Part shown: positions 15,314 to 15,343 of the stretch, piece after piece
How the letters are laid out: each line of letters begins with the position of its first letter
Numbering within the stretch: position 1 is the stretch's first letter
Assembly (NCBI GenBank): GCA_016219235.1
Contig: JACRBO010000638.1
Coordinates: forward strand, 1-15,343
Source of the DNA: Chloroflexota bacterium
Lineage (GTDB): Bacteria > Chloroflexota > Anaerolineae > Fen-1058
DNA length: 15,343 nt
Direction of reading: 5' to 3'
The notes under the pieces: generated by a model
What the model saw: only the letters and a program-made list of their open reading frames with translations
Database searches by the model: none
Told to the model about the DNA's origin: nothing
Position numbers and translations under genes: made by a program

Positions 15314-15343
15314 CCGACGCAGGTCCTCGACTCACGACAGCCC

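Overview
The window looks like chromosomal DNA of a Chloroflexota bacterium (Anaerolineae-like), GC-rich. The assignment is an inference from style: very large secreted proteases with DUF11-type and PKD repeats, and three secreted proteins ending in the same nine-residue tail ([KR]-[VL]-x-L-P-[LV]-[IV]-x-[RK]), a tail I associate with Chloroflexota exported proteins. No ribosomal or phylogenetic marker is present. All recognised genes are on the + strand.

Region 1 (1-3011), central metabolism. The window opens inside a LarA-type (nickel-pincer lactate racemase family) gene carrying two lesions: a +1 frameshift at a G6 run and an in-frame TAG. It is followed by an intact ATP-dependent PEP carboxykinase (pckA) and an unrecognised 171-residue protein.

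Region 2 (3012-3481), a 470-base non-coding gap. It holds a compact 114-base element: imperfect 16-base terminal inverted repeats, two internal hairpins in opposite orientation, and a flanking 7-base direct repeat, which together look like a REPIN/MITE. A promoter candidate and a leader follow.

Region 3 (3482-7955), two secreted proteases: an M6 (immune inhibitor A-like) metalloprotease with a PKD domain, then a strong hairpin, then a compact S8 subtilisin.

Region 4 (8018-8974), a small operon. A well-formed promoter sits so close to the start codon that the mRNA is probably leaderless. It encodes a 67-residue MoaD/ThiS-like sulfur carrier (diglycine followed by SHAT) overlapping by ATGA a YhhQ-family queuosine precursor transporter.

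Region 5 (8975-15313). A rho-independent terminator, a promoter candidate of the same form as the one before the M6 gene, a leader of about 320 bases, and a 1971-residue secreted S8 protease with a 227-residue insertion between catalytic Asp and His and a long C-terminal array of beta domains.

The three proteases have signal peptides and the shared tail, so they probably form an extracellular protein-degradation set; any maturation cascade between them is speculation. The best leads for something undescribed are the shared C-terminal tail, the sulfur carrier/queuosine transporter pair and the REPIN-like element.
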